Shown here one piece after another: positions 1 to 6,426 of a stretch of DNA of 20,745 nt. The notes under the pieces are model-generated. The model worked only from the letters and a program-made list of their open reading frames with translations, made no database searches and had not been told where the DNA came from. Origin of the DNA: Deltaproteobacteria bacterium (lineage in GTDB: Bacteria; Desulfobacterota; GWC2-55-46). A program made the position numbers and the translations under genes. The stretch lies in the NCBI GenBank assembly GCA_016234955.1, contig JACRNN010000113.1, positions 1 through 20,745 on the forward strand. The letters run 5' to 3'. The first letter of the stretch is position 1. Each line of letters begins with the position of its first letter.

Positions 1-350
1 CGCTCCCTTTCGGTGCTTGCGATGTCGTATATGTCGCCTATCTCGAACTTGTGGCTGTCGCTCTCGCTCTTGACCTTGTGGGAGACTTCCTGGAGTATCC
101 TGCTCTTGGCTTCAAGGAGCTTCTGAATGGCCTCTTTTTTGAAAGAGACCTTGCCCTTCTGCTTTTCAGTTGTCTTTTTTGCCTCGGCCCTGGGTGCGGC
201 GGCCTTGGGCTTTGCCTTGTCGGTTGCCTTGGGCTTTGCCGCCACGCTCTTTGTCGTAGCCTTTTTAGCGGCGCCTTTCTTTGATATGGAAGGTTCCTTC
301 TTTTTCTTCAACTCTGAGCCTTTCTTGGTTTTTGAGATGTTTTTTGGCAT
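1..350 (-). CDS. DksA/TraR-type zinc-finger regulator, N-terminal part (runs off the left edge)
   Basis: Reading leftwards from an ATG at 350-348, an open frame continues to the window edge (about 116 residues). Residues 1-70 are a lysine/alanine-rich, probably disordered tail. The last 45 residues (KEAIQKLLEAKSRILQEVS, then a stretch containing KFEIGDIYDIAS) match the coiled-coil start of the DksA/TraR C4 zinc-finger family, whose members bind RNA polymerase through its secondary channel. The zinc finger itself would lie outside the window, so it cannot be confirmed. No Shine-Dalgarno site precedes the ATG; the leader strand there reads CTACCTCCTT, the complement of one. A promoter ends only nine bases upstream. 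An in-frame TTG at codon 13 has AAAGG seven bases before it and is an alternative start. The family call is fairly sure; the exact start is not. Confidence 0.72.
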   Translation of the reverse strand, partial: MPKNISKTKKGSELKKKKEPSISKKGAAKKATTKSVAAKPKATDKAKPKAAAPRAEAKKTTEKQKGKVSFKKEAIQKLLEAKSRILQEVSHKVKSESDSHKFEIGDIYDIASTERE

Positions 351-358
351 AAGGAGGT

Positions 359-386
359 AGTATACACTTTTTTTATCTGTTGTCAA
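359..386 (-). promoter_or_regulatory. Sigma-70-type promoter for the DksA-like gene
   Basis: On the minus strand TTGACA (386-381) is followed after 16 bases by TATACT (364-359). This is a perfect -35 and a 5/6 -10. Transcription would begin near 352, two or three bases before the ATG, so the message would be essentially leaderless if that ATG is used. Confidence 0.6.
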
Positions 387-630
387 CAGCCACGGCTAAC
401 GAATCTCAATAGGTAATGTATCTTGCTTGAGTGGGGCGGACATAAAAGACCCTGCCCTGCCGTCAAAATCCTCCGTCATTTATCTTTGGAAAAGGTAAAT
501 ACCCTGTAAAATCAAATAGTTAAGCATCGTAGTGCGGGTTTTCATCCAGATAGGGGCAGGTATTATCAATACTGTATTTACAATACTTAATAGTTTGTTT
601 GTCCGCAGCCCATTGATGGATTCAAAGGGA

Positions 631-658
631 TTGACACCCCTCAGACGGATAATATAAA
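631..658 (+). promoter_or_regulatory. Sigma-70-type promoter for mnmG
   Basis: TTGACA (631-636, perfect -35), a 16-base spacer, then TATAAA (653-658, 5/6 -10). The upstream in-frame ATG at 659 touches the -10 box, so it would not be on a transcript from this promoter, which would begin near 665. That supports translation from the ATG at 743 with a leader of about 78 bases. Confidence 0.55.
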
Positions 659-660
659 AT

Positions 661-733
661 GAAAATGCATAGCGAGTGCGAGGCCCGCAGCTTGGGCTTA
701 TGGGTCAAGCGAGCGAATAGCAATAGATTTCCT
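661..733 (+). repeat. Dispersed intergenic repeat, copy A (3'-truncated)
   Basis: Shares ATGCATAGCGAG, CCCGCAGCTTGGGCTT, GGGTCAAGCGAGCGAATAG and AATAGAT with the other copies, then diverges at the mnmG start region. The first hairpin (AGGCCC/GGGCTT, one G-T pair) is present and the second is absent. In sense orientation it makes up nearly all of the predicted mnmG leader. Confidence 0.8.
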
Positions 734-742
734 CAGGGTTTT

Positions 743-2638
743 ATGCCATACGGACAAGAGTACGGGGTTATAGTCATAGGCGCGGGCCATGCGGGGTGCG
801 AGGCTGCTTTGGCCGCGGCGCGGATCGGGGTTCCCACCCTTGTCGTGACCATGAACCTCGACACCATCGGTCAGATGTCCTGCAACCCCGCCATCGGCGG
901 GATAGCCAAGGGCCATCTCGTTAAAGAGATAGACGCCCTCGGCGGGGAGATGGCCCGCGCTATCGACGCTACAGCCATACAGTGGAGGATCCTCAACAAC
1001 AGCAAAGGCCCTGCCGTGCGCGCAACGCGCGCGCAGGCTGACAGGGCCCTCTACAGACAGAGGATGAAGAACGTCCTCGAAAATACCCCAAACCTCCATT
1101 TAAGGCAGGGCGTTGTAGACTCTATTCTAACGGAGAGCGGCCCCGGGGGGTCTCTCCAGGCAACGGGGGTGCGCCTTGCTACCGGCGAGGAGTTCCGCGC
1201 AAAGGCCCTGATAGTGACCGTTGGGACGTTTTTAAAGGGGCTGATACATATCGGCCTTGTGAATTACGCGGGTGGAAGGGCCGGGGATCCCTCCAGCGTA
1301 GGGCTCTCAGACTCCTTGGCGGCCCTCGGGCTAACGCTCGGCCGGCTCAAGACAGGGACCTGTCCGAGGATAGACGGCAGGACCATAGACTACTCTAAGG
1401 TTACAGTCCAAGAGCTCCAGGGGCCAGGGGAGGTAAGGCCCTTTTCCTTCTCCTCCCCGCCGATTTCACGGGAGCAGACACCCTGCCATATAACATATAC
1501 GAATGGGCGGACCCACGCCGTCATCATGGAGAACCTCGGGCGTTCGCCTCTATATAGCGGCGTCATAGAGTCCACAGGGCCGAGGTACTGCCCTTCCATA
1601 GAGGACAAGATAGTGAAATTCCCGCACAGGGCGAGGCACCAGGTCTTCCTGGAGCCAGAAGGCCGCGATACCAACGAGGTCTACCCAAACGGGCTCTCCA
1701 CTTCGCTCCCTATGGACGTACAGACACGGTTTTTGCGTACTATAGAGGGGCTCGAGGACGTGGAGGTGCTGAGGCCCGGCTACGCCATAGAGTACGATTA
1801 TGTGGAGCCCGCGCAACTCAAGCTGAGCCTTGAGGTAAAGGGGGTCGATGGGCTATTCCTCGCCGGCCAGATAAACGGCACTTCCGGGTATGAGGAGGCG
1901 GCGGCCCAGGGCCTTATGGCCGGCATAAACGCCACCCTAAAGGTCAAGGGCAGGCCCCCCCTTATACTCGACAGGTCTGAGGCGTATATCGGGGTCATGA
2001 TAGACGACCTCGTTACCAAAAGTACGAAAGAGCCGTACAGGATGTTTACCTCGAGGGCCGAGTACAGGCTCATACTGCGCGAAGACAACGCGGAGTTCCG
2101 CCTGAGAGATAAAGGCTACGAGGCTGGCCTTGTAAAAGACGATATATATGGCGCATTTATAGGGAAGAAGAGGCTCCTTGAGGAGGTAGGCAGGCTCCTC
2201 GACGATACACGGATAAACCCCTCCAATGCGGTGAACGGGCTCTTGCCCGGCCTCGGCATGGCCGGGCTGAAGAAGTCCATTACCCTGAGGGAGCTCCTGC
2301 GGCGTCAGGGCGCGACCCTCAGGTCGATATATGAGATTATAGGCCGTGAGTTCATTGTCCCCGGCGACATAGCCGACCTGGTGGAGACCGAGACGAGGTA
2401 CGAGGGGTATATAAAGAGGCAGGGGGAGGAGGCCAAGAGGTTCAAGCGCATGGAGGGGGTGAAGATACCCCCCGCTCTCTCATTCGACTCTGTTCCGGGG
2501 CTCTCCAAGGAGGTCGTGGAGAAGCTCAAAAGGGCCTCCCCCGCCTCCATAGGGCAGGCCGGGAGGGTCTCCGGGGTCACGCCGGCGGCAATCTCCATGC
2601 TCATGGTCTACATGAAGAAGACAGGGGCCATAAGGTAG
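743..2638 (+). CDS. mnmG: tRNA U34 carboxymethylaminomethyl-modifying enzyme MnmG (GidA)
   Basis: MnmG is the FAD-binding partner of the GTPase MnmE. Together they install the (carboxymethyl)aminomethyl group on C5 of wobble uridine 34 in certain tRNAs. From the start chosen here the protein has 631 residues, normal for the long MnmG form. Visible marks: the FAD dinucleotide motif GAGHAG at residues 13-18; SCNPAIGG and PRYCPSIEDK carrying the two conserved cysteines; GRLKTGTCPRIDGRTID, with Cys where E. coli has Pro; NGTSGYEEAAAQG; and the tRNA-binding C-terminal region with MFTSRAEYRL. The open frame extends to an ATG at 659, but those 28 extra codons are translated dispersed repeat and the family begins near PYGQEYGVIVIG. 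It is first in a same-strand run mnmG-rsmG-parA-parB, an order often found near replication origins. Confidence 0.96.
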   Translation: MPYGQEYGVIVIGAGHAGCEAALAAARIGVPTLVVTMNLDTIGQMSCNPAIGGIAKGHLVKEIDALGGEMARAIDATAIQWRILNNSKGPAVRATRAQADRALYRQRMKNVLENTPNLHLRQGVVDSILTESGPGGSLQATGVRLATGEEFRAKALIVTVGTFLKGLIHIGLVNYAGGRAGDPSSVGLSDSLAALGLTLGRLKTGTCPRIDGRTIDYSKVTVQELQGPGEVRPFSFSSPPISREQTPCHITYTNGRTHAVIMENLGRSPLYSGVIESTGPRYCPSIEDKIVKFPHRARHQVFLEPEGRDTNEVYPNGLSTSLPMDVQTRFLRTIEGLEDVEVLRPGYAIEYDYVEPAQLKLSLEVKGVDGLFLAGQINGTSGYEEAAAQGLMAGINATLKVKGRPPLILDRSEAYIGVMIDDLVTKSTKEPYRMFTSRAEYRLILREDNAEFRLRDKGYEAGLVKDDIYGAFIGKKRLLEEVGRLLDDTRINPSNAVNGLLPGLGMAGLKKSITLRELLRRQGATLRSIYEIIGREFIVPGDIADLVETETRYEGYIKRQGEEAKRFKRMEGVKIPPALSFDSVPGLSKEVVEKLKRASPASIGQAGRVSGVTPAAISMLMVYMKKTGAIR

Positions 2639-2657
2639 GTGGGGCGGACCCCATTTA

Positions 2658-2673
2658 TGTTCCACGTGGAACA
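2658..2673. promoter_or_regulatory. parS centromere site 1
   Basis: TGTTCCACGTGGAACA is a perfect 16-bp palindrome matching the bacterial parS pattern (TGTTNCACGTGNAACA). It lies 20 bp past the mnmG stop. An identical site follows rsmG, and parA and parB are encoded just downstream, so the ParB-binding role is well supported by context. Confidence 0.9.
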
Positions 2674-2791
2674 TTTTGGCGCCCCTTTCGGATACCCATC
2701 AAATTGAGAACCCTGAAATGCCCCGATTTTTGTCGTCATTTCGTGGAGCTTTAGCGGCGAAGCAATTTCCAAGTGGTTGTTTTTAGTTCGC

Positions 2792-2858
2792 GCTGTCAGG
2801 AGTTTCCTCCTGACAGCATCAACCTCGGATGCGGCAGGAGGAAACTCCTGCCGCATCC
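2792..2858. repeat. Back-to-back palindromic units (BIME/REP-like) upstream of rsmG
   Basis: Two perfect hairpins sit ten bases apart. The first has an 11-bp stem (2792-2802 with 2807-2817) and loop TTTC. The second has a 14-bp stem (2827-2840 with 2845-2858) and loop GAAA. Their cores, CAGGAGTTTCCTCCTG and CAGGAGGAAACTCCTG, are exact reverse complements, so the two units are inverted copies, as in REP/BIME elements. The second ends 34 bp before the rsmG ATG and could shape mRNA decay or translation. Confidence 0.8.
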
Positions 2859-2892
2859 TGAATTGTTGAGTATTATCAAGAAAATACCCCCT

Positions 2893-3552
2893 ATGGAACT
2901 TAAACATGGAGAACTCGCAAGGCTCCTGGAAGAGGGCGCCGCGGAGCTTGGGGTTGGGCTCGATGAGGCCGCAATTGCCGCCTTTTCCGCATACCTCGAT
3001 GAGCTCAAGGCCTGGAACAGGCGGATCAACCTCACCTCGATAGATTCCGACAGGGAGGCCGTCGTCAGGCACTTCCTCGACTCCCTCACACCCTACAGGC
3101 ATATAAAGGGGGCGGGAAGGCTTCTCGATATCGGCGCGGGCGCGGGGTTTCCCGGCATACCGCTCAAGATAGCCGACCCTTTTATGGAAGTCACCCTCGT
3201 GGACAGCGTTGAGAAAAAAGTCCACTTCATGAGGAACGTCATAAGGAAACTCGGGCTCAAGGGCATCGAGGCCGTATCCGGAAGGGTAGAGGACAGGTCC
3301 TTGATAGCCCGGTACGCCTTTGGATTCGACTGCGTGATATCGCGCGCCTTTACCGGGCTCAAGAGGTTCCTCGAACTGAGCCTGCCGTATCTCAAGGGAG
3401 GGGGGTCGATAGTAGCGATGAAGGGCCCCTCCTATAAGGATGAGCTTGAGGAGGCTTGCGGGATAAAAGGCCTTGAGCCCCCTCAAGTATATGAGGTAAA
3501 GGTGCCATTTGAGCAGAGGTCTACAACGCTCGTCATCTTCAAAAAGCGGTGA
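2893..3552 (+). CDS. rsmG: 16S rRNA (guanine-N7) methyltransferase RsmG (GidB)
   Basis: RsmG uses S-adenosylmethionine to methylate N7 of a guanine in the 530 loop of 16S rRNA (G527 in E. coli numbering); loss gives low-level streptomycin resistance in several bacteria. The protein has 219 residues from this start, usual for the family. It shows the N-terminal helical segment with the family motif LKAWNRRINLTS, then the SAM-binding glycine-rich loop LLDIGAGAGFPGIPLKI, then VTLVDSVEKKVHFMRNV (ribose-binding acidic residue), then DCVISRAFT. The frame is open back to a GTG/ATG region near 2773, but those 40 codons run through the two palindromes and lack family similarity, so ATG 2893 was chosen. 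Its ribosome-binding site is poor (AAGAAAA). The gene is flanked by the two parS sites. Confidence 0.95.
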   Translation: MELKHGELARLLEEGAAELGVGLDEAAIAAFSAYLDELKAWNRRINLTSIDSDREAVVRHFLDSLTPYRHIKGAGRLLDIGAGAGFPGIPLKIADPFMEVTLVDSVEKKVHFMRNVIRKLGLKGIEAVSGRVEDRSLIARYAFGFDCVISRAFTGLKRFLELSLPYLKGGGSIVAMKGPSYKDELEEACGIKGLEPPQVYEVKVPFEQRSTTLVIFKKR

Positions 3553-3554
3553 GG

Positions 3555-3881
3555 TTGAAGCTCCCCGCAACGAGCGCGGGAAATCTTAGATATATAGGGA
3601 ATATCACTGCTGTCCCATTAACTAACCCCCCTTTTCTAATCCCACCTACCCCCCTTTTTCAAAGGGGGAGGTCCAAATCTTCGCGGATATGCGAATCCAT
3701 GTCCTGAAAATATGGCCCACCTGCCTGGGCCTGGGATTCCCTTTATCAGCAAGGGTTTTCTTAGCCGTGGCACCCTTACAGGTAGAGTTAACGGGATAGC
3801 AGTGAAGGAATATCTATGTTTCTATTCGCTCGCTTGACCCCTAAGCCCAAGCCGCGGGCCTCGCGCTCGCTATGCATGTTC
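3555..3881 (-). repeat. Dispersed intergenic repeat, copy B, interrupted by a MITE
   Basis: On the minus strand the element starts at 3881 (GAACATGCATAGCGAGCGC), has hairpin 1 (AGGCCC/GGGCTT) and the GGGGTCAAGCGAGCGAATAG box, and reaches AGATATTCC near 3807. It resumes at 3604 with ATATTCCCTATATATCTAAG, followed by hairpin 2 (CCCGC/GCGGG) and GGGGAGCTTCAA ending at 3555, two bases past the rsmG stop. The 200 bp in between are foreign. Joining the halves restores the order seen in intact copies E and F. Confidence 0.82.
3605..3804. mobile_element. MITE-like element inserted in repeat copy B
   Basis: The termini are 19-bp inverted repeats with 17 matches: CACTGCTGTCCCATTAACT at 3605-3623, and the reverse complement of 3786-3804, CACTGCTATCCCGTTAACT. 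GGAATAT flanks both sides (3598-3604 and 3807-3813, with AA between the right terminus and its copy), consistent with a target duplication. There is no reading frame for a transposase, so movement would need one supplied in trans. Inside, 3650-3668 forms an 8-bp hairpin (CCCCCTTT/AAAGGGGG) that might also act as a transcription stop. The transposase family is not identified. Confidence 0.72.
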
Positions 3882-3888
3882 GAGCAAT

Positions 3889-3904
3889 TGTTCCACGTGG
3901 AACA
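3889..3904. promoter_or_regulatory. parS centromere site 2
   Basis: TGTTCCACGTGGAACA is identical to site 1 and palindromic over 16 bp. It lies 145 bp before parA and 8 bp beyond the end of repeat copy B. ParB loaded here could spread over the parA promoter, so autoregulation is possible but not shown. Confidence 0.9.
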
Positions 3905-3977
3905 CGTGGCCGGACGGTCATCGATATCCGTTGCAACGGCAGGTGGGCGACGGGGGGCAAGAGGGAAATCTTTTCAC

Positions 3978-4006
3978 TTGAAAATCCCGGCCATCTGTTT
4001 TAAACT
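3978..4006 (+). promoter_or_regulatory. Candidate parA promoter
   Basis: TTGAAA (3978-3983, 5/6 match to the -35), a 17-base spacer, then TAAACT (4001-4006, 4/6 match to the -10). The start of transcription would be near 4013, giving a leader of about 36 bases. The -10 is weak, so this is tentative. Confidence 0.38.
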
Positions 4007-4048
4007 CCTGCATCCCTTGTTGAGGCTCTCCCCTATCCGCAGGTAAAA

Positions 4049-4816
4049 ATGGGCAGGATAATCTCCATAGCAAACCAGAAGGGCGGGGTGGGTAAGACCA
4101 CGACCGCCGTAAACCTCGCGGCCACCCTCGCGGTGGCTGAAAAGAAGGTGCTCCTCATAGACTTCGACCCCCAGGGCAACGCGACCAGCGGCGTCGGAAT
4201 CGAGAAGAACGGCTCAAACGGCATATACCACGCGCTCATCGGACACCAGGAGTTCAAGACCCTTCTCAGAAATACCGAGATAAAATATCTCAAGATAATC
4301 CCCGCGAGCATAGACCTCATAGGCGCCGAGATCGAGCTGATAGACGAGACCGAAAGGGAGTTCAGGCTGAAAAAATGCCTTTCAGGGGTGGCCCCCTTCT
4401 TCGACTACGTATTCATAGACTGCCCGCCGTCCCTGAGCCTCCTTACCGTGAACGCGCTTGCCGCCTCCGACTCGGTCCTGATACCTCTACAGTGCGAATA
4501 TTACGCGCTTGAAGGCATAACCCAGATACTTAAGACAATAGACCTCATAAAGGCAAGGGTCAACCCCGCCCTCGAAATAGAGGGGATACTCCTTACCATG
4601 TTCGATTCGAGGAACAGGCTCGCGCACCAGGTAGAGCACGACATACGGCAACACTTCGGCAGTAAGGCCTTCAAGACCGTCATCCCGAGGAACGTCCGCC
4701 TCTCCGAGTGCCCGTCCTTCGGAAAGCCGATAATACTCTACGACGTCCAGTCAAGGGGCGCGATAAGCTACATGGAGCTTGCGAAAGAGATAGTGTTTGC
4801 AAGAAATAACCAATAA
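4049..4816 (+). CDS. parA: Chromosome-partitioning ATPase ParA (Soj)
   Basis: ParA is a Walker-type ATPase that binds DNA non-specifically as an ATP dimer. ParB-parS complexes stimulate its ATPase, and the resulting gradient moves newly replicated origins apart. The 255-residue length matches small chromosomal ParA proteins without the N-terminal HTH of plasmid type Ia forms. The deviant Walker A KGGVGKTT is at residues 11-18, with signature lysine K11 and nucleotide-binding K16. IDFDPQGN follows with D40, and then the Walker B region YVFIDCPPSLSLLTVNAL. The C-terminal part carries conserved surface arginines (PRNVRLSECPSFGKPI), as expected for DNA binding. The start is ATG 4049 behind GCAGGTAAAA, a modest ribosome site. 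parB follows after 77 bp, and two parS sites lie upstream. Confidence 0.97.
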   Translation: MGRIISIANQKGGVGKTTTAVNLAATLAVAEKKVLLIDFDPQGNATSGVGIEKNGSNGIYHALIGHQEFKTLLRNTEIKYLKIIPASIDLIGAEIELIDETEREFRLKKCLSGVAPFFDYVFIDCPPSLSLLTVNALAASDSVLIPLQCEYYALEGITQILKTIDLIKARVNPALEIEGILLTMFDSRNRLAHQVEHDIRQHFGSKAFKTVIPRNVRLSECPSFGKPIILYDVQSRGAISYMELAKEIVFARNNQ

Positions 4817-4893
4817 AATCAAATGGTTATGAACTATGCCCTTGCTTGGGGCCCTTATGGTTTCAAGACCGTTAAAACAGAGAGGCATACGCT

Positions 4894-5754
4894 ATGTTGA
4901 ACAAGAAAAAGGTTCTCGGCAGGGGCCTTGGCGCCCTCATGGGGGACGCCGTTGTGCCGGTCGAAGCGCCGAGGCCCAGGGAAAAGTACTTCATCTGCCC
5001 GATAATGGACATATCCCCCAATAAGGCCCAGCCTCGAAAGAGCTTCGATGAGGCGTCGTTAAAGGAGCTGTCTGATTCGATAAGGGAAAAGGGGGTAATA
5101 GAGCCCCTAATAGTGAGGCGGTCCATCGACGGCTACGAGCTTGTGGCCGGCGAGCGGAGGTGGAGGGCGTCGAGGATGGCCGGCCTCGAAGAGGTCCCGG
5201 CGGTGATAATAGACGCGACTGACGAGGAGAGCCTCGAGTTGGCTATAATAGAGAACATACAGAGAGAGGACTTGAACGCCATAGAGGAGGCCGAGGCGTA
5301 CAGGTCCCTGACGGGCTTCGGCCTCTCCCAGGAAGAGGTCGCTAAGAAGGTAGGGAAAGAGAGGGCGACGGTAGCTAATTATCTAAGGCTCCTGAAGCTC
5401 CCCCCCGAGGTAAAGGCCGAGATAGTCAAAGGCTCGATAACCATGGGACACGCAAGGGCGCTCCTCTCTATCGAAGGGCACGCCGCACAGACCGAACTGT
5501 GCAGGACTATAATTGCAAGGGGTTTGTCGGTCAGGGAGGCCGAAGCGCTCGCGAACAGGTCCGGGAAGTCACCCGGGAAAGCGGCCAACAAGGGCGCTTA
5601 TCAGAGCCCGATAGAGGATGAGCTGAGGGGGATATTCGGCACAAAGGTGTCCTTCAAGGAAAAAAAGGGGAGGGGGAGCGTGGAGATATCTTTCTACTCC
5701 GCGGATGAACGCGAGAGGATAATAGACCTGTTGAGGTCTGTTGCAGGGCGCTGA
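4894..5754 (+). CDS. parB: Chromosome-partitioning protein ParB (Spo0J)
   Basis: ParB binds parS and uses CTP to form a sliding clamp that spreads on DNA and recruits ParA and SMC. The 286-residue protein has all expected parts. LGRGLGALMG at residues 8-17 carries the basic N-terminal ParA-stimulating motif. The ParB/sulfiredoxin-like CTP-binding domain has QPRKSFD near 46-52 and GERRWRAS at 86-93, followed by ENIQREDLNAIEEAEAY. The helix-turn-helix region (LSQEEVAKKVGKERATVANYLRLL) follows. A variable linker then leads to a C-terminal dimerisation segment (GSVEISFYSADERERIIDLL). ATG 4894 was chosen because GAGAGG lies nine bases upstream and the protein begins at the family start. Dispersed repeat copy C begins inside its stop codon (TGAACATGC). 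Confidence 0.97.
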   Translation: MLNKKKVLGRGLGALMGDAVVPVEAPRPREKYFICPIMDISPNKAQPRKSFDEASLKELSDSIREKGVIEPLIVRRSIDGYELVAGERRWRASRMAGLEEVPAVIIDATDEESLELAIIENIQREDLNAIEEAEAYRSLTGFGLSQEEVAKKVGKERATVANYLRLLKLPPEVKAEIVKGSITMGHARALLSIEGHAAQTELCRTIIARGLSVREAEALANRSGKSPGKAANKGAYQSPIEDELRGIFGTKVSFKEKKGRGSVEISFYSADERERIIDLLRSVAGR

Positions 5755-5859
5755 ACATGCATAGCGAGCGCCCAGCCCGCAGCTTGTTGCGGGGTCAAGC
5801 GAGCGAATCGGATATAGATACTTCCTTACATGTCGAAGATTCCCCGCGGGGCGCTGAAG
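5753..5859 (+). repeat. Dispersed intergenic repeat, copy C
   Basis: Starts GAACATGCATAGCGAGCGC directly at the parB stop and carries hairpin 1 as CCCGCA/TGCGGG, then GGGGTCAAGCGAGCGAATCG, TACTTCCTTACATGTCGAAG and a CCCCGCGGGG palindrome. The right end is altered: GGGGAGCTTCAAT is missing and a G-rich run takes its place. It is sense-oriented between parB and the bactofilin gene. Confidence 0.83.
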
Positions 5860-5879
5860 GGGGGGGCGGGGGGTGGGGG
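5859..5879 (+). other. Poly-G run with G-quadruplex potential upstream of the bactofilin gene
   Basis: Eight, six and five consecutive G residues are separated by single C and T bases. The run is on the coding strand, 46 bases before the bactofilin start. The eight-base run could supply two G-tracts, so an intramolecular quadruplex in DNA or mRNA is possible. Long G runs are also prone to slippage and sequencing error. Confidence 0.5.
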
Positions 5880-5925
5880 ACATTAAGTTTCCGTTGCCGG
5901 AGATAAGCGGCGTCAGGAGGGGGCG

Positions 5926-6342
5926 ATGTTCGCAAAGGGAGACAAGGCACAGGGTGTTGAGGTGGTGGGGTTTATCGGCAGGGGGATGTCCATAGAGGGC
6001 AGGCTCTGTTTTGATGATACGGTGAGGGTGGAAGGGGTCTTCAAGGGTGAGATAGACGCCAGGGGCACGCTCGTTGTAGGGGAGGGCGGGCGGGTCGAGG
6101 GAGACATCAGGGTCGGCAGCGCCGTCATCGCCGGAGAGGTCTACGGTGTCTTGCAGGCCGCCTCAAGGGTCGAGTTGAGGGCGCCCGGAAAGGTGTACGG
6201 CGAGATAAAGACCCCGAACCTCATAATAGGCGAGGGGGCCGTCTTCGACGGGAAGTGCGTGATGGTGAGGAAAGAGACGGGCGAATTGGTGGAGGAGGTC
6301 GAGTACGGGGAGACGATAGAGCCTATAGAGGAGGCGCGGTGA
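5926..6342 (+). CDS. Bactofilin-family cytoskeletal protein
   Basis: Bactofilins polymerise without nucleotide into filaments that scaffold cell-shape, polarity or chromosome-positioning proteins. The 138-residue protein fits: a short N-terminal tail (residues 1-15), then a central DUF583-type right-handed beta-helix with repeating hydrophobic-glycine pattern (IEGRLCFDDTVRVEGVFKGEI, GTLVVGEGGRVEGDIRV, then AVIAGEVYGVL and VYGEIKTPNLIIGEGAVFDGK), and an acidic C-terminal tail rich in Glu. The start at ATG 5926 has a strong AGGAGG site six bases upstream. It follows parB on the same strand, separated by repeat copy C. In Myxococcus bactofilins hold the ParABS machinery in place, so a role in segregation is plausible here but only from gene context. 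Confidence 0.88.
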   Translation: MFAKGDKAQGVEVVGFIGRGMSIEGRLCFDDTVRVEGVFKGEIDARGTLVVGEGGRVEGDIRVGSAVIAGEVYGVLQAASRVELRAPGKVYGEIKTPNLIIGEGAVFDGKCVMVRKETGELVEEVEYGETIEPIEEAR

Positions 6343-6426
6343 AGGCGCGCGCGCCGGCGCCGTGGAGATAAGGTTTAGATGGGGAGGGAGGCCGCTTGTC
6401 ACGTCCGATGCGACGCCGTAAGCGCT

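Larger units (their letters stand above)
351..742. other. Intergenic region between divergent DksA-like gene and mnmG
   Basis: No gene is supported here. It holds the two divergent promoters, dispersed repeat copy A, and a short direct repeat CAATACT at 568-574 and 581-587 (13-base period) that could be an operator but is unproven. The sequence from about 480 to 600 is AT-rich compared with the genes on either side. Confidence 0.5.
3553..4048. other. Intergenic region rsmG-parA
   Basis: No gene is supported. From left to right it holds the 3' half of repeat copy B (reverse), the MITE, the 5' half of copy B, parS site 2 and a candidate parA promoter. A 76-codon open frame at 3816-4046 simply translates the repeat and the parS site and has no family features. 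Confidence 0.6.

Noticed and set aside
659..742. An upstream ATG at 659 extending MnmG by 28 residues
   Set aside because: The extension is translated dispersed repeat, and the codon touches the -10 box of the promoter. The family starts at about 743.
351..742. Replication origin next to mnmG
   Set aside because: I saw no cluster of TTATCCACA-type DnaA boxes, only an AT-rich stretch, so oriC cannot be called here despite the gene context.
2773..2892. Extended RsmG N-terminus (40 codons)
   Set aside because: It runs through two perfect palindromes and has no RsmG similarity.
3816..4046. 76-codon open frame between rsmG and parA
   Set aside because: It is made of the repeat and the parS site, with no ribosome site or family features.
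5569..5883. Minus-strand frames at 5569-5883 and 16895-17131 that encode similar peptides
   Set aside because: Their shared AGNLRHVRKYLYPIRSLDPA segment is just the reverse strand of repeat copies C and F, so the similarity does not indicate a gene family.
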